DNA of 64,000 bases from Isoptericola chiayiensis (lineage in GTDB: Bacteria > Actinomycetota > Actinomycetes > Actinomycetales > Cellulomonadaceae), in contig NZ_JABEZT010000002.1 of NCBI RefSeq assembly GCF_013149805.1, forward strand, positions 124,001 through 188,000, given 5' to 3'. Each line of letters begins with the position of its first letter. Within the stretch, counting starts at the first letter, position 1. Made by a program: the position numbers and the translations under genes. Positions 1 through 10,268 of this stretch are shown one piece after another. The notes beneath the pieces were generated by a model. It did not search any database and was not told where the DNA came from. It saw nothing but the letters and a program-made list of their open reading frames with translations.

Positions 1-1217
1 AGTCCCTGGGCACCGCCGACCGCGAGGAGCGGCGGTTCTCCGCCGCCACGGACGACCTGCGGGCCGCCAACGTCCGGGTCGGCTACGTCCGGGCGATCTT
101 CGACCCCGTGATCGAGCTGCTGCCCAACCTGGGCACCCTGCTGGTGCTCGGCGTCGGCGCCTGGCGGGCCGCCGCCGGCGCGGTGGACGTCGGCGACGTC
201 GTCACCGCCTCCTACCTGCTGACCGTGATGGCCGTGCCCGTGCGCGCGTTCGGCTGGGTGCTCGGCGAGCTGCCCCGCGCGCTCGTCGGCCACGAACGGC
301 TCACCCGCGTGCTGGACGCCCGGGGCGAGCTCACCCCGGGCCCCGACGCCCTCCCGCACGACGCGGCCGGTCTGTCCGTGCGGATGGACGACGTCGGCGT
401 CGACGTGCGTGCCGCCGGGCGCACCGTGAACCTGCTGCAGGACGTCACGCTCGAGGTCGCCGCCGGCACCACCGTGGCCGTGGTCGGCGCGACCGGTGCG
501 GGCAAGACCACGCTCGTGTCGCTGCTCAGCCGGCTCAGCGACCCGACCCGGGGCACCGTGCTGCTCGACGGGACGGACCTGCGCACGCTCGCCGACGGCG
601 AGATCCCCGCCCAGGTCTCGCTCGTGGCCCAGCAGACCTTCGTCTTCGAGGACACGGTGCGCGCCAACGTCACGCTCGCCGACGAGGTCTCGGACGAGAT
701 CGACGCCGCCGTGTGGGAGGCGCTGCGCCTCGCCCACGTCGACGACGTCGTCCGTGCCCTGCCGGACGGGCTCGACGCCCCCCTGGGCGAGCGCGGAGCC
801 AACCTGTCCGGCGGCCAGCGCCAGCGCCTCGCCATCGCCCGCGCCCTGGTGCGCCGTCCGCGGCTGCTCGTCCTCGACGACGCGACCAGCGCCGTCGACC
901 CCCGCGTGGAGCAGCAGATCCTCGCCGGCCTGGCCGCGCGGACGGCCGACGGCCGGCGGGCCACCACCGTCGTCATGGTCGCCTACCGGATGTCCTCGGT
1001 CGTCATGGCCGACCGTGTCGTCCACCTCGAGGGCGGTCGCGTGGTCGACGTCGGCACGCACGACGAGCTGCTGGCCCGGGACGCGGGGTACCGCGAGCTC
1101 GCCACCGCCTACGAGGCCGAGACGGCGCGCCGCGAGCAGGAGCTCGCCGACGAGCGCGCCGCCGGCACCGAGGTGGCCGAACCCTGGGAGACCGACGAGG
1201 AGGAGGTGGCCCGATGA
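1..1217 (+). CDS. ABC exporter subunit, ATPase half-degenerate (5' truncated)
   Basis: C-terminal part of a fused membrane/ATPase ABC exporter; the reading frame is open from the first bases, so the start lies outside the window. The visible part holds the end of the transmembrane domain, then Walker A (GATGAGKTT), signature LSGGQ, and Walker B LLVLDDATSAVD. The usual catalytic Glu after Walker B is Asp, and the H-loop His is replaced by Tyr (VAYRMSS). These changes are known from the degenerate half of heterodimeric exporters. The stop overlaps the start of the next ABC gene by 4 bp, so the two are almost certainly partners. Substrate unknown; it acts in the cytoplasmic membrane. Confidence 0.9.
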   Translation, partial: SLGTADREERRFSAATDDLRAANVRVGYVRAIFDPVIELLPNLGTLLVLGVGAWRAAAGAVDVGDVVTASYLLTVMAVPVRAFGWVLGELPRALVGHERLTRVLDARGELTPGPDALPHDAAGLSVRMDDVGVDVRAAGRTVNLLQDVTLEVAAGTTVAVVGATGAGKTTLVSLLSRLSDPTRGTVLLDGTDLRTLADGEIPAQVSLVAQQTFVFEDTVRANVTLADEVSDEIDAAVWEALRLAHVDDVVRALPDGLDAPLGERGANLSGGQRQRLAIARALVRRPRLLVLDDATSAVDPRVEQQILAGLAARTADGRRATTVVMVAYRMSSVVMADRVVHLEGGRVVDVGTHDELLARDAGYRELATAYEAETARREQELADERAAGTEVAEPWETDEEEVAR

Positions 1218-3022
1218 GCGACTCGCGCATCGCCTCGGCCAGCGAGCTGGGCGTGCTCGCCACGCTGCGCCACGGGATCCGGATCTCGCCCCAGATCGTC
1301 CAGGGCCTCTGGATCACCCTGGCCCTCGCCGTGCTCGCGGCCGCCGGACGCGTCGTCGTGCCCCTGGCCGTCCAGCGGACGGTCGACGACGGCATCCTCG
1401 CGGACGGGGGCCCGGACGCCTCGCGCGTCGCGCTGCTCACCGCGGTCGCCGCCGGCGCCATCGTGCTCGCGGGACTGTGCACGGCGGTCGTCAACGTCCG
1501 CCTCTTCCGCACCACCGAGGCCGGGCTGGCCACGCTGCGCACCAGCGCGTTCCGGCACGTGCACGACCTGTCGACGCTGTCCCAGGGCACCGAGCGCCGC
1601 GGGGCGCTGGTCTCGCGCGTGACCACCGACGTCGACCAGATCTCCCACTTCGTGCAGTGGGGCGGCATCATGCTGCTGGTCTCCACCCTGCAGATCGCCG
1701 TGGCCACCGTCCTCATGGCGGTCTACTCGCCGGCGCTGACGGTCGTGGTGTGGCTCTGCTTCGTGCCGCTCTTCCTCGTGCTGCGCTACGCCCAGCGTGC
1801 CGTCGGCCGCGCGTTCGCCCGGGCGCGCGAGAAGGTCGGCACGATGCTGGCGGCCGTCTCGGAGTCCGTGGTCGGCGCCGAGACCGTGCGCGCCTACGGG
1901 GTGGAGGCCCGCACCGGGCGCCGCATCGACACCGCGATCGAGGACGCCCGCCGGACCCAGGGCCGGGCCCTGGTGCTCGTGGCCAGCGTGTTCTCGTCGG
2001 GCACGCTCATGGCCAACCTCGTGCTGGCCGTGGTCGTCGTGGTGGGTTCGTTCCTCGGCATCGGGGGCGGTCTCACGGCCGGTCAGCTCGTCGCGTTCCT
2101 GTTCCTGGTCCAGCTCTTCACCGGGCCGGTGCAGATGGCCACCGAGATCCTCAACGAGATGCAGAACGCCCTGGCCGGGTGGCGGCGCGTGCTCGCCGTC
2201 GTCGAGACGCCGATCGACGTGGTCGACCCCGGCGACGACGGCGTCGACAGCCCCCGCGGGGACGCCCACGTCACGCTGCGCGGCGTGCGCTACGCCTACC
2301 CCGACGGCCCCGAGGTGCTGCACGGCGTCGACCTGGAGCTGCCGGCACGGCGCAAGGTCGCCGTCGTGGGGCAGACGGGCTCCGGCAAGACGACGGTCGC
2401 CAAGCTCGTCGCCCGGCTCATGGACCCCACCTCCGGCAGCGTGGAGCTGGACGGCGTGGACCTGCGCCGCATCCCGCTGGCACGGCTGCGCGAGCGCGTG
2501 GTGCTGGTGCCGCAGGAGGGCTTCCTGTTCGACGGCACGGTCCTGACCAACGCCGCCCACGGGCTGCGGGAGCTGCCGCCGGACCCGGACGGCGACCCGG
2601 AGGTCCGGGCACGGGTGGCGGCGGCGTTCGACGCGCTCGGGCTGACGGACTGGCTCGCCGGGATGCCGGCCGGCCTCGACACCGACGTCGGTCAGCGGGG
2701 CGAGGCGCTGTCGGCGGGGGAGCGTCAGCTCGTCGCGGTCGCCCGCGCCTACCTCGCCGCACCCGACCTGCTCGTCCTGGACGAGGCGACCTCCGCCGTC
2801 GACCCGGCCACCGAGGTGCGCATCGCCCGCGCCCTGGACGCGCTGACCTCCGGACGGTCCACCATCACCATCGCCCACCGGCTGTCCACCGCCGAGGCGA
2901 GCGACGTGGTCGTGGTGGTCGACGACGGGAACGTGGTCGAGGTGGGTCCGCACGCCGAGCTCGCCGCGGCCGGCGGCACGTACGCCCGCATGCACGCGAG
3001 CTGGGTGGCGCAGACCCGCTGA
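1214..3022 (+). CDS. ABC exporter subunit, consensus ATPase partner
   Basis: 602-residue fused exporter: transmembrane domain over roughly residues 30-310 and ATPase domain from about 350. Walker A is GQTGSGKTT, Walker B LLVLDEATSAVD with the catalytic Glu, and the H-loop is IAHRLST, all canonical. The signature is LSAGE instead of LSGGQ. Combined with the defects in the upstream subunit this gives one consensus and one degenerate ATP site, as in TM287/288-type heterodimers. The ATG overlaps the upstream TGA (ATGA), implying translational coupling. The transported substrate cannot be told from sequence. Confidence 0.92.
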   Translation: MSDSRIASASELGVLATLRHGIRISPQIVQGLWITLALAVLAAAGRVVVPLAVQRTVDDGILADGGPDASRVALLTAVAAGAIVLAGLCTAVVNVRLFRTTEAGLATLRTSAFRHVHDLSTLSQGTERRGALVSRVTTDVDQISHFVQWGGIMLLVSTLQIAVATVLMAVYSPALTVVVWLCFVPLFLVLRYAQRAVGRAFARAREKVGTMLAAVSESVVGAETVRAYGVEARTGRRIDTAIEDARRTQGRALVLVASVFSSGTLMANLVLAVVVVVGSFLGIGGGLTAGQLVAFLFLVQLFTGPVQMATEILNEMQNALAGWRRVLAVVETPIDVVDPGDDGVDSPRGDAHVTLRGVRYAYPDGPEVLHGVDLELPARRKVAVVGQTGSGKTTVAKLVARLMDPTSGSVELDGVDLRRIPLARLRERVVLVPQEGFLFDGTVLTNAAHGLRELPPDPDGDPEVRARVAAAFDALGLTDWLAGMPAGLDTDVGQRGEALSAGERQLVAVARAYLAAPDLLVLDEATSAVDPATEVRIARALDALTSGRSTITIAHRLSTAEASDVVVVVDDGNVVEVGPHAELAAAGGTYARMHASWVAQTR

Positions 3023-3088
3023 GGCCCGCCGCGGCCCGCCCCGCGGACGCCGCCCCGGGGCGGGGCGCAGGCGTGAAAGGATGCTGGC

Positions 3089-3493
3089 GTGCAGAACCCC
3101 AGCGCCCTCGACCCCGCCGTCGCCGACCGGCTCAAGCGTGACGAGCACGGGCTCGTCGCCGCGATCGTGCAGCAGCACGGCTCCGGCGAGGTGCTCATGC
3201 TCGGATGGATGGACGACGAGGCCCTGCACCGCACCCTGACGACCGGCCGCGTGACGTTCTGGAGCCGGTCGCGCGGCGAGTACTGGCGCAAGGGCGACAC
3301 CTCCGGGCACCGCCAGCACGTGCGGTCCGTGGCCCTCGACTGCGACGGCGACGCCCTGCTCGTCCAGGTCGACCAGGTGGGTGCCGCCTGCCACACCGGC
3401 ACGCGCACCTGCTTCGAGGCCGGTGGTGACCTGGGTGCCGTCGTCGGCGCCGTGCCCGCGAACGACCCCGACCACGCCGAGGAGGACCGGTGA
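3089..3493 (+). CDS. hisI: phosphoribosyl-AMP cyclohydrolase
   Basis: 134-residue HisI, which opens the purine ring of phosphoribosyl-AMP in histidine biosynthesis. The conserved core is plain: an Asp cluster ([13 protein letters not shown]) for metal binding, followed by the Cys motif [10 protein letters not shown]. It lacks the HisE pyrophosphohydrolase domain, so this is the stand-alone actinobacterial form. The GTG start is supported by AAAGGA 7 nt upstream. It overlaps trpE by 4 bp, joining one histidine gene to the tryptophan cluster, as is common in Actinobacteria. Confidence 0.95.
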   Translation: MQNPSALDPAVADRLKRDEHGLVAAIVQQHGSGEVLMLGWMDDEALHRTLTTGRVTFWSRSRGEYWRKGDTSGHRQHVRSVALDCDGDALLVQVDQVGAACHTGTRTCFEAGGDLGAVVGAVPANDPDHAEEDR

Positions 3494-5082
3494 CCACCAC
3501 GCCCCCACGCCCCGCGCAGGCACCCGCCGTCGCGCCGACGGCCGAGGACCTCACCTGGGGCGCGACGTGGCCGGGCCTGCCCGTGTTCCGCGAGCTGGCC
3601 CGGGACCGCCGCGTGATCCCGGTGGTGCGCCGCGTGCTCGCCGACGACGTCACGCCCGTGGGCCTGTACCGCTCGCTCGCGCAGGGCCGCCCGGGCACGT
3701 TCGTCCTGGAGTCCGCCGAGGCCGGCCGCTCCTGGTCGCGCTGGTCGTTCGTGGGCGTCGAGGCGCGTGCCACGCTGCTGTCCGACGGCGGCCGGGCGCG
3801 CTGGCGCGGCGACGTCCCGGCGGGCATCCCCCGCGAGGGCGACGTCGTCGAGGTCCTGGAGGCGGCGCTCGAGGCGCTGCGCACCGAGCCCGTCCAGGGG
3901 CTGCCGCCGCTGACCGGCGGGTTCGTGGGCGCCATGGGCTGGGACGTGGTGCGGCACTGGGAGCCGAGCCTGCCCGCGGACGCGCCGGACGAGCTCGACG
4001 CCCCGGAGGTGGCGCTCGCCCTGGCCACCGACCTGGTGGCCGTCGACCACCTGACCGGGTCCGTGTGGCTCATCGCCAACGCGATCAACGCCGACGACAC
4101 CGACGAGCGCGTGGACGAGGCGCACGCCGACGCGGTGGCGCGGCTGGACGCCCTGGCCGACCGCCTCGCCGCGTCCCACCGTGCCGAGCGGACGGTGCTG
4201 CGCGACGACCTCGCCGAGCCCGAGATCGAGTTCCGCTCCACGCGCGCCGAGTACGAGGCGGCCGTGCTCGCCGGTCAGGAGGGGGTGCGCGACGGCGAGG
4301 TGTTCCAGGTCGTGCTCTCGCAGCGGCTCGACCTCGACTGCCCGGCACCGCCGCTGGACGTGTACCGGGCGCTGCGCACCATCAACCCGAGCCAGTACAT
4401 GTACTACTTCCAGCTCACCGACCACCGCGAGCGCGACTTCGCCGTGGTCGGCGCGAGCCCGGAGACGCTGGTCAAGGTCGACGAGGGACACGTCACCACG
4501 TACCCGATCGCGGGCTCGCGGCCCCGCGGCGAGAAGGTCGAGGACGACGTCGAGCTCGCCGAGGAGCTGCTCGCCGACCCCAAGGAGCGGGCCGAGCACC
4601 TGATGCTCGTGGACCTGTCCCGCAACGACATGGTCAAGGTGTGCGAGCCGACCTCCGTGGAGGTGGTGGAGTACATGACGGTGCGGCGGTTCAGCCACAT
4701 CATGCACCTGTGCTCGACCGTGGTCGGACGCCTGCGGCCGGGCGCCACCGCCCTGGACACGTTCCGGGCGACGTTCCCCGCGGGCACCCTGTCCGGGGCG
4801 CCCAAGCCGCGCGCGATCGCGCTGATCGACGAGCTCGAGCCGGCGTCGCGCGGCATCTACGGCGGCACCTGCGGCTACTTCGACTTCGGCGGGAACATGG
4901 ACATGGCGATCGCCATCCGCACGGCGTTCCTGCGGGACGGGCGTGCCTCGGTGCAGGCCGGCGGCGGGGTCGTCGCGGACTCCGTTCCCGCGCTGGAGTA
5001 CGAGGAGTCGCGCAACAAGGCGGCCGCCGCGGTGCGAGCCGTGCAGCTCGCCGCCCGGTTCGCGGACCTGGGGCGCTCGTGA
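3490..5082 (+). CDS. trpE: anthranilate synthase component I
   Basis: 530-residue chorismate-binding enzyme that, with a TrpG glutaminase (not in this window), makes anthranilate, the first step of tryptophan synthesis. Seen: an N-terminal FVLES motif corresponding to the tryptophan feedback site, [20 protein letters not shown], the chorismate-binding [13 protein letters not shown], and the C-terminal [20 protein letters not shown]. The GTG start overlaps the hisI stop. No leader peptide with Trp codons is visible in front of it because the start lies inside hisI. trpD is absent from the neighbourhood. Confidence 0.96.
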   Translation: MTTTPPRPAQAPAVAPTAEDLTWGATWPGLPVFRELARDRRVIPVVRRVLADDVTPVGLYRSLAQGRPGTFVLESAEAGRSWSRWSFVGVEARATLLSDGGRARWRGDVPAGIPREGDVVEVLEAALEALRTEPVQGLPPLTGGFVGAMGWDVVRHWEPSLPADAPDELDAPEVALALATDLVAVDHLTGSVWLIANAINADDTDERVDEAHADAVARLDALADRLAASHRAERTVLRDDLAEPEIEFRSTRAEYEAAVLAGQEGVRDGEVFQVVLSQRLDLDCPAPPLDVYRALRTINPSQYMYYFQLTDHRERDFAVVGASPETLVKVDEGHVTTYPIAGSRPRGEKVEDDVELAEELLADPKERAEHLMLVDLSRNDMVKVCEPTSVEVVEYMTVRRFSHIMHLCSTVVGRLRPGATALDTFRATFPAGTLSGAPKPRAIALIDELEPASRGIYGGTCGYFDFGGNMDMAIAIRTAFLRDGRASVQAGGGVVADSVPALEYEESRNKAAAAVRAVQLAARFADLGRS

Positions 5083-5663
5083 GCGTGGCGATCCGGTCCC
5101 GTGCCCGCGCGGTCGTCGCGCTCCTCGTCCTCGGGGCGGGTGCGCTCGCGGCCGCGTCGGCCACCTGGCTGCGCACCTCGGTCTCGACCGCGCTCGAGCC
5201 GGAGGCGGCCGTCGTGGTCACGGGGACGACGGCGGCACCCGGGGTGGCCGCGGCGGCGTTCGTGGTGGTGGCCGGGGCGCTGGCCACCACGCTCGGGGGC
5301 TCGCTCGCACGTCGGGTCGCGCTCGTGGTCGCCGCGGGCGGGGGACTGGGGATCACGGCGTCGGCCGTGGCCGTGCTGCTCGACGCCGAGGGGCCGGCCG
5401 TGCTGGGCGCCTCCGACGCCGCCGGCGTGACGGAGCTGGCCTCGCCGGTGCAGGTCACGCTCCTGCCCTGGCTCGCGGCCCTCGCGGGCGCGCTGGTCGT
5501 CGTCGTGGCGGTGCTGGCGCTGCTGGGCGCCGGCTCGTGGGCCGCCACCGGAGGGCGTCACGAGCGGGCCGGCACCGCGGAGGCGCGGCCCGCCGCCGAA
5601 CCCGACCCGCAGGCCGACTGGGACGCCCTGTCCCGGGGCACGGACCCGTCGTCCGACCGGTAG
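5079..5663 (+). CDS. Trp biosynthesis-associated membrane protein
   Basis: 194-residue hydrophobic protein beginning [13 protein letters not shown] at a GTG that overlaps the trpE stop by 4 bp. About four transmembrane segments are visible (near residues 10-30, 48-70, 76-98 and 125-150), then a polar Ala/Pro/Asp-rich tail. Position between trpE and trpC and the topology match the Trp_oprn_chp family conserved in actinobacterial tryptophan clusters. Its molecular role is unknown; a transport or membrane-organising role is only inference from context. Confidence 0.8.
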   Translation: MSVAIRSRARAVVALLVLGAGALAAASATWLRTSVSTALEPEAAVVVTGTTAAPGVAAAAFVVVAGALATTLGGSLARRVALVVAAGGGLGITASAVAVLLDAEGPAVLGASDAAGVTELASPVQVTLLPWLAALAGALVVVVAVLALLGAGSWAATGGRHERAGTAEARPAAEPDPQADWDALSRGTDPSSDR

Positions 5664-5703
5664 TCTGAGCCCAGCACCACGTGACGAAAGGTAAGACCTG
5701 CCG

Positions 5704-5982
5704 ATGACCGACAACCGCACCGCCGAGCCGACGTACCTGCCGGAGGCGGTCCCGCCCACCAACCACGGCCACACCGTCGCGGCCTGGACCGCCATGATCG
5801 GCGTGATGATCGGGGCGCTCGTCTCGTCGATCGGCTGCCTGCCCGGCGTGCCGTTCGCGCTGTTCTGGGTCGGGCTCGTCGTGGTCGTGGCCGCCTGCGT
5901 GGCGGGCCTGGTCATGCGCAACATGGGTCTCGGCCAGCCGAAGGCGGGCGTCGCGCCGCGGCGGCAGGCGGCGGGCCACTGA
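5704..5982 (+). CDS. HGxxPAAW-like small membrane protein
   Basis: 92-residue protein. The motif [10 protein letters not shown] sits just before two transmembrane helices (about residues 28-50 and 55-77), with a short basic tail. This HG-x-AAW arrangement marks a family of unknown function common in Micrococcales and repeatedly found inside trp clusters. ATG start preceded by GAAAGG about 11 nt upstream. Followed by a terminator, so it closes the first trp transcription unit. No enzymatic motif is visible. Confidence 0.75.
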   Translation: MTDNRTAEPTYLPEAVPPTNHGHTVAAWTAMIGVMIGALVSSIGCLPGVPFALFWVGLVVVVAACVAGLVMRNMGLGQPKAGVAPRRQAAGH

Positions 5983-6005
5983 CGCCCGGCCGGTCCGCCC
6001 GCACC

Positions 6006-6034
6006 ACGCCCGGTACCCGTGGGGTGCCGGGCGT
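6006..6034 (+). terminator. hairpin terminator after the hisI-trpE unit
   Basis: 13-bp stem (one G-U pair) with a 3-nt GTG loop: ACGCCCGGTACCC pairs with GGGTGCCGGGCGT. It lies 24 nt after the HGxxPAAW gene and before the trpC promoter. There is no long T tract, as is usual in Actinobacteria, so strength is uncertain. Confidence 0.7.
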
Positions 6035-6163
6035 CGTCGTGCGCGGCCGTGCGCGTCACGGAGCGATAACGATGTGGTCCGTCCGGTCGGGGGCACCCGC
6101 GTCCTGCCGCGACCGGGGCGTCTCGTCCCTCGGGCGGTGGTCAACCTCACGGCCACTCCGGCC

Positions 6164-6169
6164 TACCAT
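6164..6169 (+). promoter_or_regulatory. -10 box of trpC
   Basis: TACCAT fits the actinobacterial TANNNT -10 consensus. It sits after the terminator and about 30 nt before the trpC start, predicting a transcript start near 6176 and a short leader containing the purine-rich ribosome site. A weak -35 candidate, TCAACC, lies 17 nt upstream. Confidence 0.5.
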
Positions 6170-6199
6170 GGCAGGACCACGTCCGGGGGAGGGGAGAGC

Positions 6200-7024
6200 A
6201 TGACAGTCCTGGAGGACATCGTCGCGGGGGTCCGCGAGGACCTTGCCGCGCGTCAGGCACGTACCTCGCTCGACGAGCTCAAGGAGCGCGCGGCACGGGT
6301 GCCGGGAGCGCTCGAGTGCGCCAGCGTGCTGCACTCGGAGGACAGGGTCGCCGTCGTCGCCGAGGTGAAGCGCTCGAGCCCGTCCAAGGGTTCGCTGGCG
6401 CCCATCACCGACCCCGCCGCCCTGGCCGCCGAGTACGCCGCCGGCGGCGCCGGCGTCATCTCGGTGCTGACCGAGCAGCGCCGCTTCGGCGGCAGCCTCG
6501 ACGACCTGGACGCCGTGCGCGCCCGGGTGGACGTGCCGGTGCTGCGCAAGGACTTCGTGGTCACGCCCTACCAGGTGTGGGAGGCGCGGGCGCACGGCGC
6601 CGACGTCGTCCTGCTCATCGTCGCCGCGCTCGAGCAGACCGTGCTGACGTCCCTCGTCGAACGGGTGCACTCCCTGGGGATGACGGCGCTGGTCGAGGTG
6701 CACACGGCCGAGGAGGTCTCGCGCGCCCTCGACGCCGGGGCCCGCGTCATCGGCGTCAACGCCCGTGACCTCAAGACGCTCGAGGTGCGCCGGGAGACCT
6801 TCGCCCGGCTCGCCCCGCTGATCCCCGACGACGTCGCCCGCGTGGCCGAGTCCGGGGTGCGCGGCCCGCACGACGTCATGGAGTACGCCCGGGCCGGCGC
6901 CCACGCGGTGCTGGTCGGCGAGGCGCTCGTCACCGACGGTCAGCCGCGGCGCTCGGTGGCGGACCTGGTCGCGGCGGGCCAGCACCCGTCGCTGTGGTCG
7001 GTCCGCCCGGCCGTGCAGCCCTGA
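6200..7024 (+). CDS. trpC: indole-3-glycerol phosphate synthase
   Basis: 274-residue TIM-barrel enzyme that closes the indole ring from CdRP. Family motifs: [12 protein letters not shown] (catalytic Lys), [32 protein letters not shown] and the phosphate-binding [12 protein letters not shown]. The ATG at 6200 is chosen because a strong purine-rich site (GGGGGAGGGGAGAG) precedes it; an upstream in-frame start would extend past the promoter. It begins the trpC-trpB-trpA-lgt unit. It is monofunctional, not fused to TrpF. Confidence 0.96.
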   Translation: MTVLEDIVAGVREDLAARQARTSLDELKERAARVPGALECASVLHSEDRVAVVAEVKRSSPSKGSLAPITDPAALAAEYAAGGAGVISVLTEQRRFGGSLDDLDAVRARVDVPVLRKDFVVTPYQVWEARAHGADVVLLIVAALEQTVLTSLVERVHSLGMTALVEVHTAEEVSRALDAGARVIGVNARDLKTLEVRRETFARLAPLIPDDVARVAESGVRGPHDVMEYARAGAHAVLVGEALVTDGQPRRSVADLVAAGQHPSLWSVRPAVQP

Positions 7025-7077
7025 GCGGGCGTCCCGCCCGCACCCGAACCCCCCACCGCCTGCAGTTAGGAGCGACC

Positions 7078-8373
7078 GTGCCCGCCAAGCCCGTGCGCGA
7101 CGCGCTGACCGAGACGCTCGCCGCCTCCGACGCCGGCCGCCTCGCCGACGTCCACGGCCCCTACTTCGGGCAGTTCGGCGGCCGGTACGTCCCCGAGGCG
7201 CTGATCGCCGCCCTGGACGAGCTCGAGGCGGAGTTCCGCAAGGCGCAGGCCGACGCCGCGTTCGCCGCGGACCTGGAGCGGCTGCACCGCGAGTACACCG
7301 GGCGGCCCTCGCCCCTGACGGAGGTTCCGCGGTTCGCCGAGCACGCCGACCCCGATGGTGCGGTGCGGATCCTGCTCAAGCGCGAGGACCTGAACCACAC
7401 CGGCTCGCACAAGATCAACAACGTCCTGGGCCAGGCGCTGCTCGTCAAGCGGATGGGCAAGTCCCGCGTGATCGCCGAGACGGGCGCCGGGCAGCACGGC
7501 GTCGCCACGGCCACCGCCGCCGCCCTGCTCGGGCTCGAGTGCGTCGTGTACATGGGCGAGGAGGACACCCGCCGGCAGGCGCTGAACGTGGCGCGCATGG
7601 AGCTGCTGGGCGCCACCGTCGTGCCCGTGGCCGTCGGGACCCGCACGCTGAAGGACGCGATCAACGAGGCCCTGCGCGACTGGGTCACCAACGTCGAGTC
7701 GACGCACTACCTGCTCGGCACCGTCACCGGGCCGCACCCGTTCCCCGAGATGGTGCGCGAGTTCCACCGCATCATCGGCGCCGAGGCGCGCGAGCAGGTG
7801 CTCGAGCGGGTGGGGCGGCTGCCCGACGTCGTGGCCGCGTGCGTCGGCGGCGGTTCCAACGCCCTGGGCCTGTTCAACGCGTTCCTGGACGACGACGGCG
7901 TCGAGCTCTACGGGTTCGAGGCCGGCGGCGAGGGGATCGAGTCCGGGCGCCACGCCGCCCGGTTCTCCGGCGGGGCGCCCGGCGTCCTGCACGGCGCCCG
8001 GTCCTACCTGCTGCAGGACGACGACGGCCAGACCCGGCCCAGCCACTCGGTCTCCGCCGGGCTGGACTACCCGAGCGTCGGCCCCGCCCACTCCTGGCTG
8101 CACGACATCGGCCGCGCCACGTACGAGCCCGTGACGGACGACGAGGCGATGGAGGCCTTCCGGCTGCTGTGCCGGACCGAGGGCATCATCCCGGCCATCG
8201 AGTCGGCCCACGCCCTGGCCGGCGCCCTGCGCGTCGGACGGCGCCGCGTCGCCGAGGGACTGCGCGACCAGGTGATCCTGGTCAACCTCTCCGGGCGGGG
8301 GGACAAGGACGTGGCCACCGCGGCGACGTGGTTCGGGCTGCTCGACGGGACGACGACGGAGGGGGACCGGTGA
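7078..8373 (+). CDS. trpB: tryptophan synthase beta chain
   Basis: 431-residue PLP enzyme joining indole and serine. The PLP lysine lies in [16 protein letters not shown], the glycine loop is [11 protein letters not shown], and GRGDKDV closes the protein. GTG start 6 nt after AGGAG. A 7-bp GC hairpin (7025-7041: GCGGGCG-TCC-CGCCCGC) fills the short trpC-trpB gap and may tune expression. trpA overlaps its stop, fitting the alpha2-beta2 complex with indole channelling. Confidence 0.97.
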   Translation: MPAKPVRDALTETLAASDAGRLADVHGPYFGQFGGRYVPEALIAALDELEAEFRKAQADAAFAADLERLHREYTGRPSPLTEVPRFAEHADPDGAVRILLKREDLNHTGSHKINNVLGQALLVKRMGKSRVIAETGAGQHGVATATAAALLGLECVVYMGEEDTRRQALNVARMELLGATVVPVAVGTRTLKDAINEALRDWVTNVESTHYLLGTVTGPHPFPEMVREFHRIIGAEAREQVLERVGRLPDVVAACVGGGSNALGLFNAFLDDDGVELYGFEAGGEGIESGRHAARFSGGAPGVLHGARSYLLQDDDGQTRPSHSVSAGLDYPSVGPAHSWLHDIGRATYEPVTDDEAMEAFRLLCRTEGIIPAIESAHALAGALRVGRRRVAEGLRDQVILVNLSGRGDKDVATAATWFGLLDGTTTEGDR

Positions 8374-9215
8374 GCACCGCGACGACCGCCTCGGCGACGG
8401 CCGCCCGGCTGGACGCCCTGCGCGCCGAGGGACGGCCGGCCCTCGTCGGCTACCTGCCCGTCGGCTACCCCGACGTCGACCGCTCCGTGCAGGCCGTCAC
8501 GACGATGGTCGACGCCGGGGTCGACGTCGTGGAGATCGGCGTGCCGTACACCGACCCGGTGATGGACGGGCCCGTCATCCAGGAGGCGGCCGAGGCGGCG
8601 CTGCACGGCGGCACCCGCGTGCGCGACGTGCTGCGGGTGGTCGAGGCCGTCGCCCAGCACTCCGGCGGCCGGGTGCCGGCCCTGGTGATGTCGTACTACA
8701 ACCCCGTGCTGCGCTACGGCGTCGAGGCGTTCGCCCGCGACCTGTCGGCCGCCGGCGGTGCCGGGATGATCACGCCCGACCTCATCCCGGACGAGGCCGA
8801 CGAGTGGAGCACCGCCGCCGACGCGCACGGTCTCGACAAGGTCTACCTGGTGGCCCCGAGCTCCACCCCGGAGCGGCTGCGGCTCACGGCGCAGGCCTCG
8901 CGGGGCTTCGTCTACGCGGCCTCCACGATGGGCGTGACCGGCGCCCGGGACGCGGTCGGGGACCGCGCCGAGCGGCTCGTGGCCGACACTCGCTCCGCCG
9001 GTGCGGCGCACGTGTGCGTCGGTCTGGGCGTGTCCACGGGCGACCAGGCCGCCCAGGTGGGCCGGTACGCCGACGGCGTGATCGTCGGCTCCGCCCTGGT
9101 GCGGACCCTGCTCGGCGACGCACCGTGGTCGGAGCGCCTCGACGACCTCGGTAGGGTGACCGCCGAGCTCGCGACCGGAGTCGCGCGCGCCCGGACCGCG
9201 GAAGGAACCTCGTGA
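8370..9215 (+). CDS. trpA: tryptophan synthase alpha chain
   Basis: 281-residue TIM barrel that splits indole-3-glycerol phosphate into indole and glyceraldehyde-3-phosphate. The catalytic Glu and Asp are in [20 protein letters not shown]; the phosphate loop is near [11 protein letters not shown] and [11 protein letters not shown]. The GTG overlaps the trpB stop (GTGA) and its own end overlaps lgt by 4 bp. Complete, normal length. Confidence 0.96.
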   Translation: MSTATTASATAARLDALRAEGRPALVGYLPVGYPDVDRSVQAVTTMVDAGVDVVEIGVPYTDPVMDGPVIQEAAEAALHGGTRVRDVLRVVEAVAQHSGGRVPALVMSYYNPVLRYGVEAFARDLSAAGGAGMITPDLIPDEADEWSTAADAHGLDKVYLVAPSSTPERLRLTAQASRGFVYAASTMGVTGARDAVGDRAERLVADTRSAGAAHVCVGLGVSTGDQAAQVGRYADGVIVGSALVRTLLGDAPWSERLDDLGRVTAELATGVARARTAEGTS

Positions 9216-10228
9216 ACGTCATCGGCCAGATCGCCACCGCGATCCCGAGCCCGTCGCAGGGCGTGTGGTACCTCGGCCCGGTGCCGATCCGTGCCTACGC
9301 CCTGGCGATCCTCGCGGGGATCGTCGCGGCCGTGTGGATCACCATGAAGCGCTGGCAGGCGCGCGGCGGCGACCCGGACGACGTCCTGGAGATCGCGTTC
9401 TGGGCGGTCCCGTTCGGCATCGTCGGTGGCCGGCTGTACCACGTGATCTCCACCCCCGACCCGTACTGGGGGGAGAACGGCGACCCCGTCTCGGCGCTGT
9501 ACATCTGGCAGGGCGGTCTCGGCATCTGGGGCGCCGTCGCGCTCGGGGCCGTCGGCGCCTGGATCGGCTGCCGGCGCCTCGGCGTCCGCCTGCCCGCGTT
9601 CGCCGACGCCCTGGCCCCCGGGCTGCTGGTCGCCCAGGCGATCGGCCGGCTGGGCAACTGGTTCAACCAGGAGCTGTTCGGCGCGCCGACCACCCTCCCG
9701 TGGGGCCTGGAGATCGACCCGGCGCACCTGCCCGTCGACCCCGCCACGGGGCTGCAGTACGCCGAGGGGACGCTGTTCCACCCGACGTTCCTGTACGAGA
9801 TGGTCTGGAACCTCGGCGCCGCCGCGCTGCTGATCTGGCTCGACCGCCGGTACAGGCTCGGTCATGGGAGGGTATTCTGGGCCTACGTCGCGCTCTACAC
9901 CCTTGGTCGGGTGTGGATCGAGATGCTCCGCATCGACACCGCCGAGATGGTGCTCGGGCTGCGGCTGAACGTCTGGACGTCGATCGTCCTGGGCCTCGGT
10001 GCCCTGGTGGCCTTCGTCGTCGTCGGACGGCTGCGCCCCGGGCGCGAGGACGGCGTCGAGCTGCCCGGCCGCCCACCCCGCGACCGGCAGCAGGACGACG
10101 GACAGCACGAGACCGACGGCGCTCCTTCCGGGACGGACTCGTCCGGCACCGGGCAGGACGCCCCCGACACGACCGAGACGGACGCGTCGGACGCCGGGAC
10201 CGACCAGGACCCGGCGTCCCGCACCTGA
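9212..10228 (+). CDS. lgt: prolipoprotein diacylglyceryl transferase
   Basis: 338-residue membrane enzyme transferring diacylglycerol from phosphatidylglycerol to the lipobox Cys of prolipoproteins. The Lgt signature is clear (AIGRLGNWFNQELFG, then HPTFLYEMVWN), with about seven hydrophobic helices. The last 60 or so residues are an acidic, Ser/Thr/Asp/Gly-rich tail without predicted structure, common in actinobacterial Lgt. GTG start overlaps trpA. The trpA-lgt link is conserved in Actinobacteria without obvious functional logic. Confidence 0.95.
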   Translation: MNVIGQIATAIPSPSQGVWYLGPVPIRAYALAILAGIVAAVWITMKRWQARGGDPDDVLEIAFWAVPFGIVGGRLYHVISTPDPYWGENGDPVSALYIWQGGLGIWGAVALGAVGAWIGCRRLGVRLPAFADALAPGLLVAQAIGRLGNWFNQELFGAPTTLPWGLEIDPAHLPVDPATGLQYAEGTLFHPTFLYEMVWNLGAAALLIWLDRRYRLGHGRVFWAYVALYTLGRVWIEMLRIDTAEMVLGLRLNVWTSIVLGLGALVAFVVVGRLRPGREDGVELPGRPPRDRQQDDGQHETDGAPSGTDSSGTGQDAPDTTETDASDAGTDQDPASRT

Positions 10229-10268
10229 GACGGGACCCGGCCGGCAACCCCCGGCAGGTTCCTTCTCG

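Noticed and set aside
3049-3062. Palindrome CCGCCCCGGGGCGG before hisI
   Set aside because: Short and spacerless; easily expected by chance at this base composition, and no clear terminator shape.
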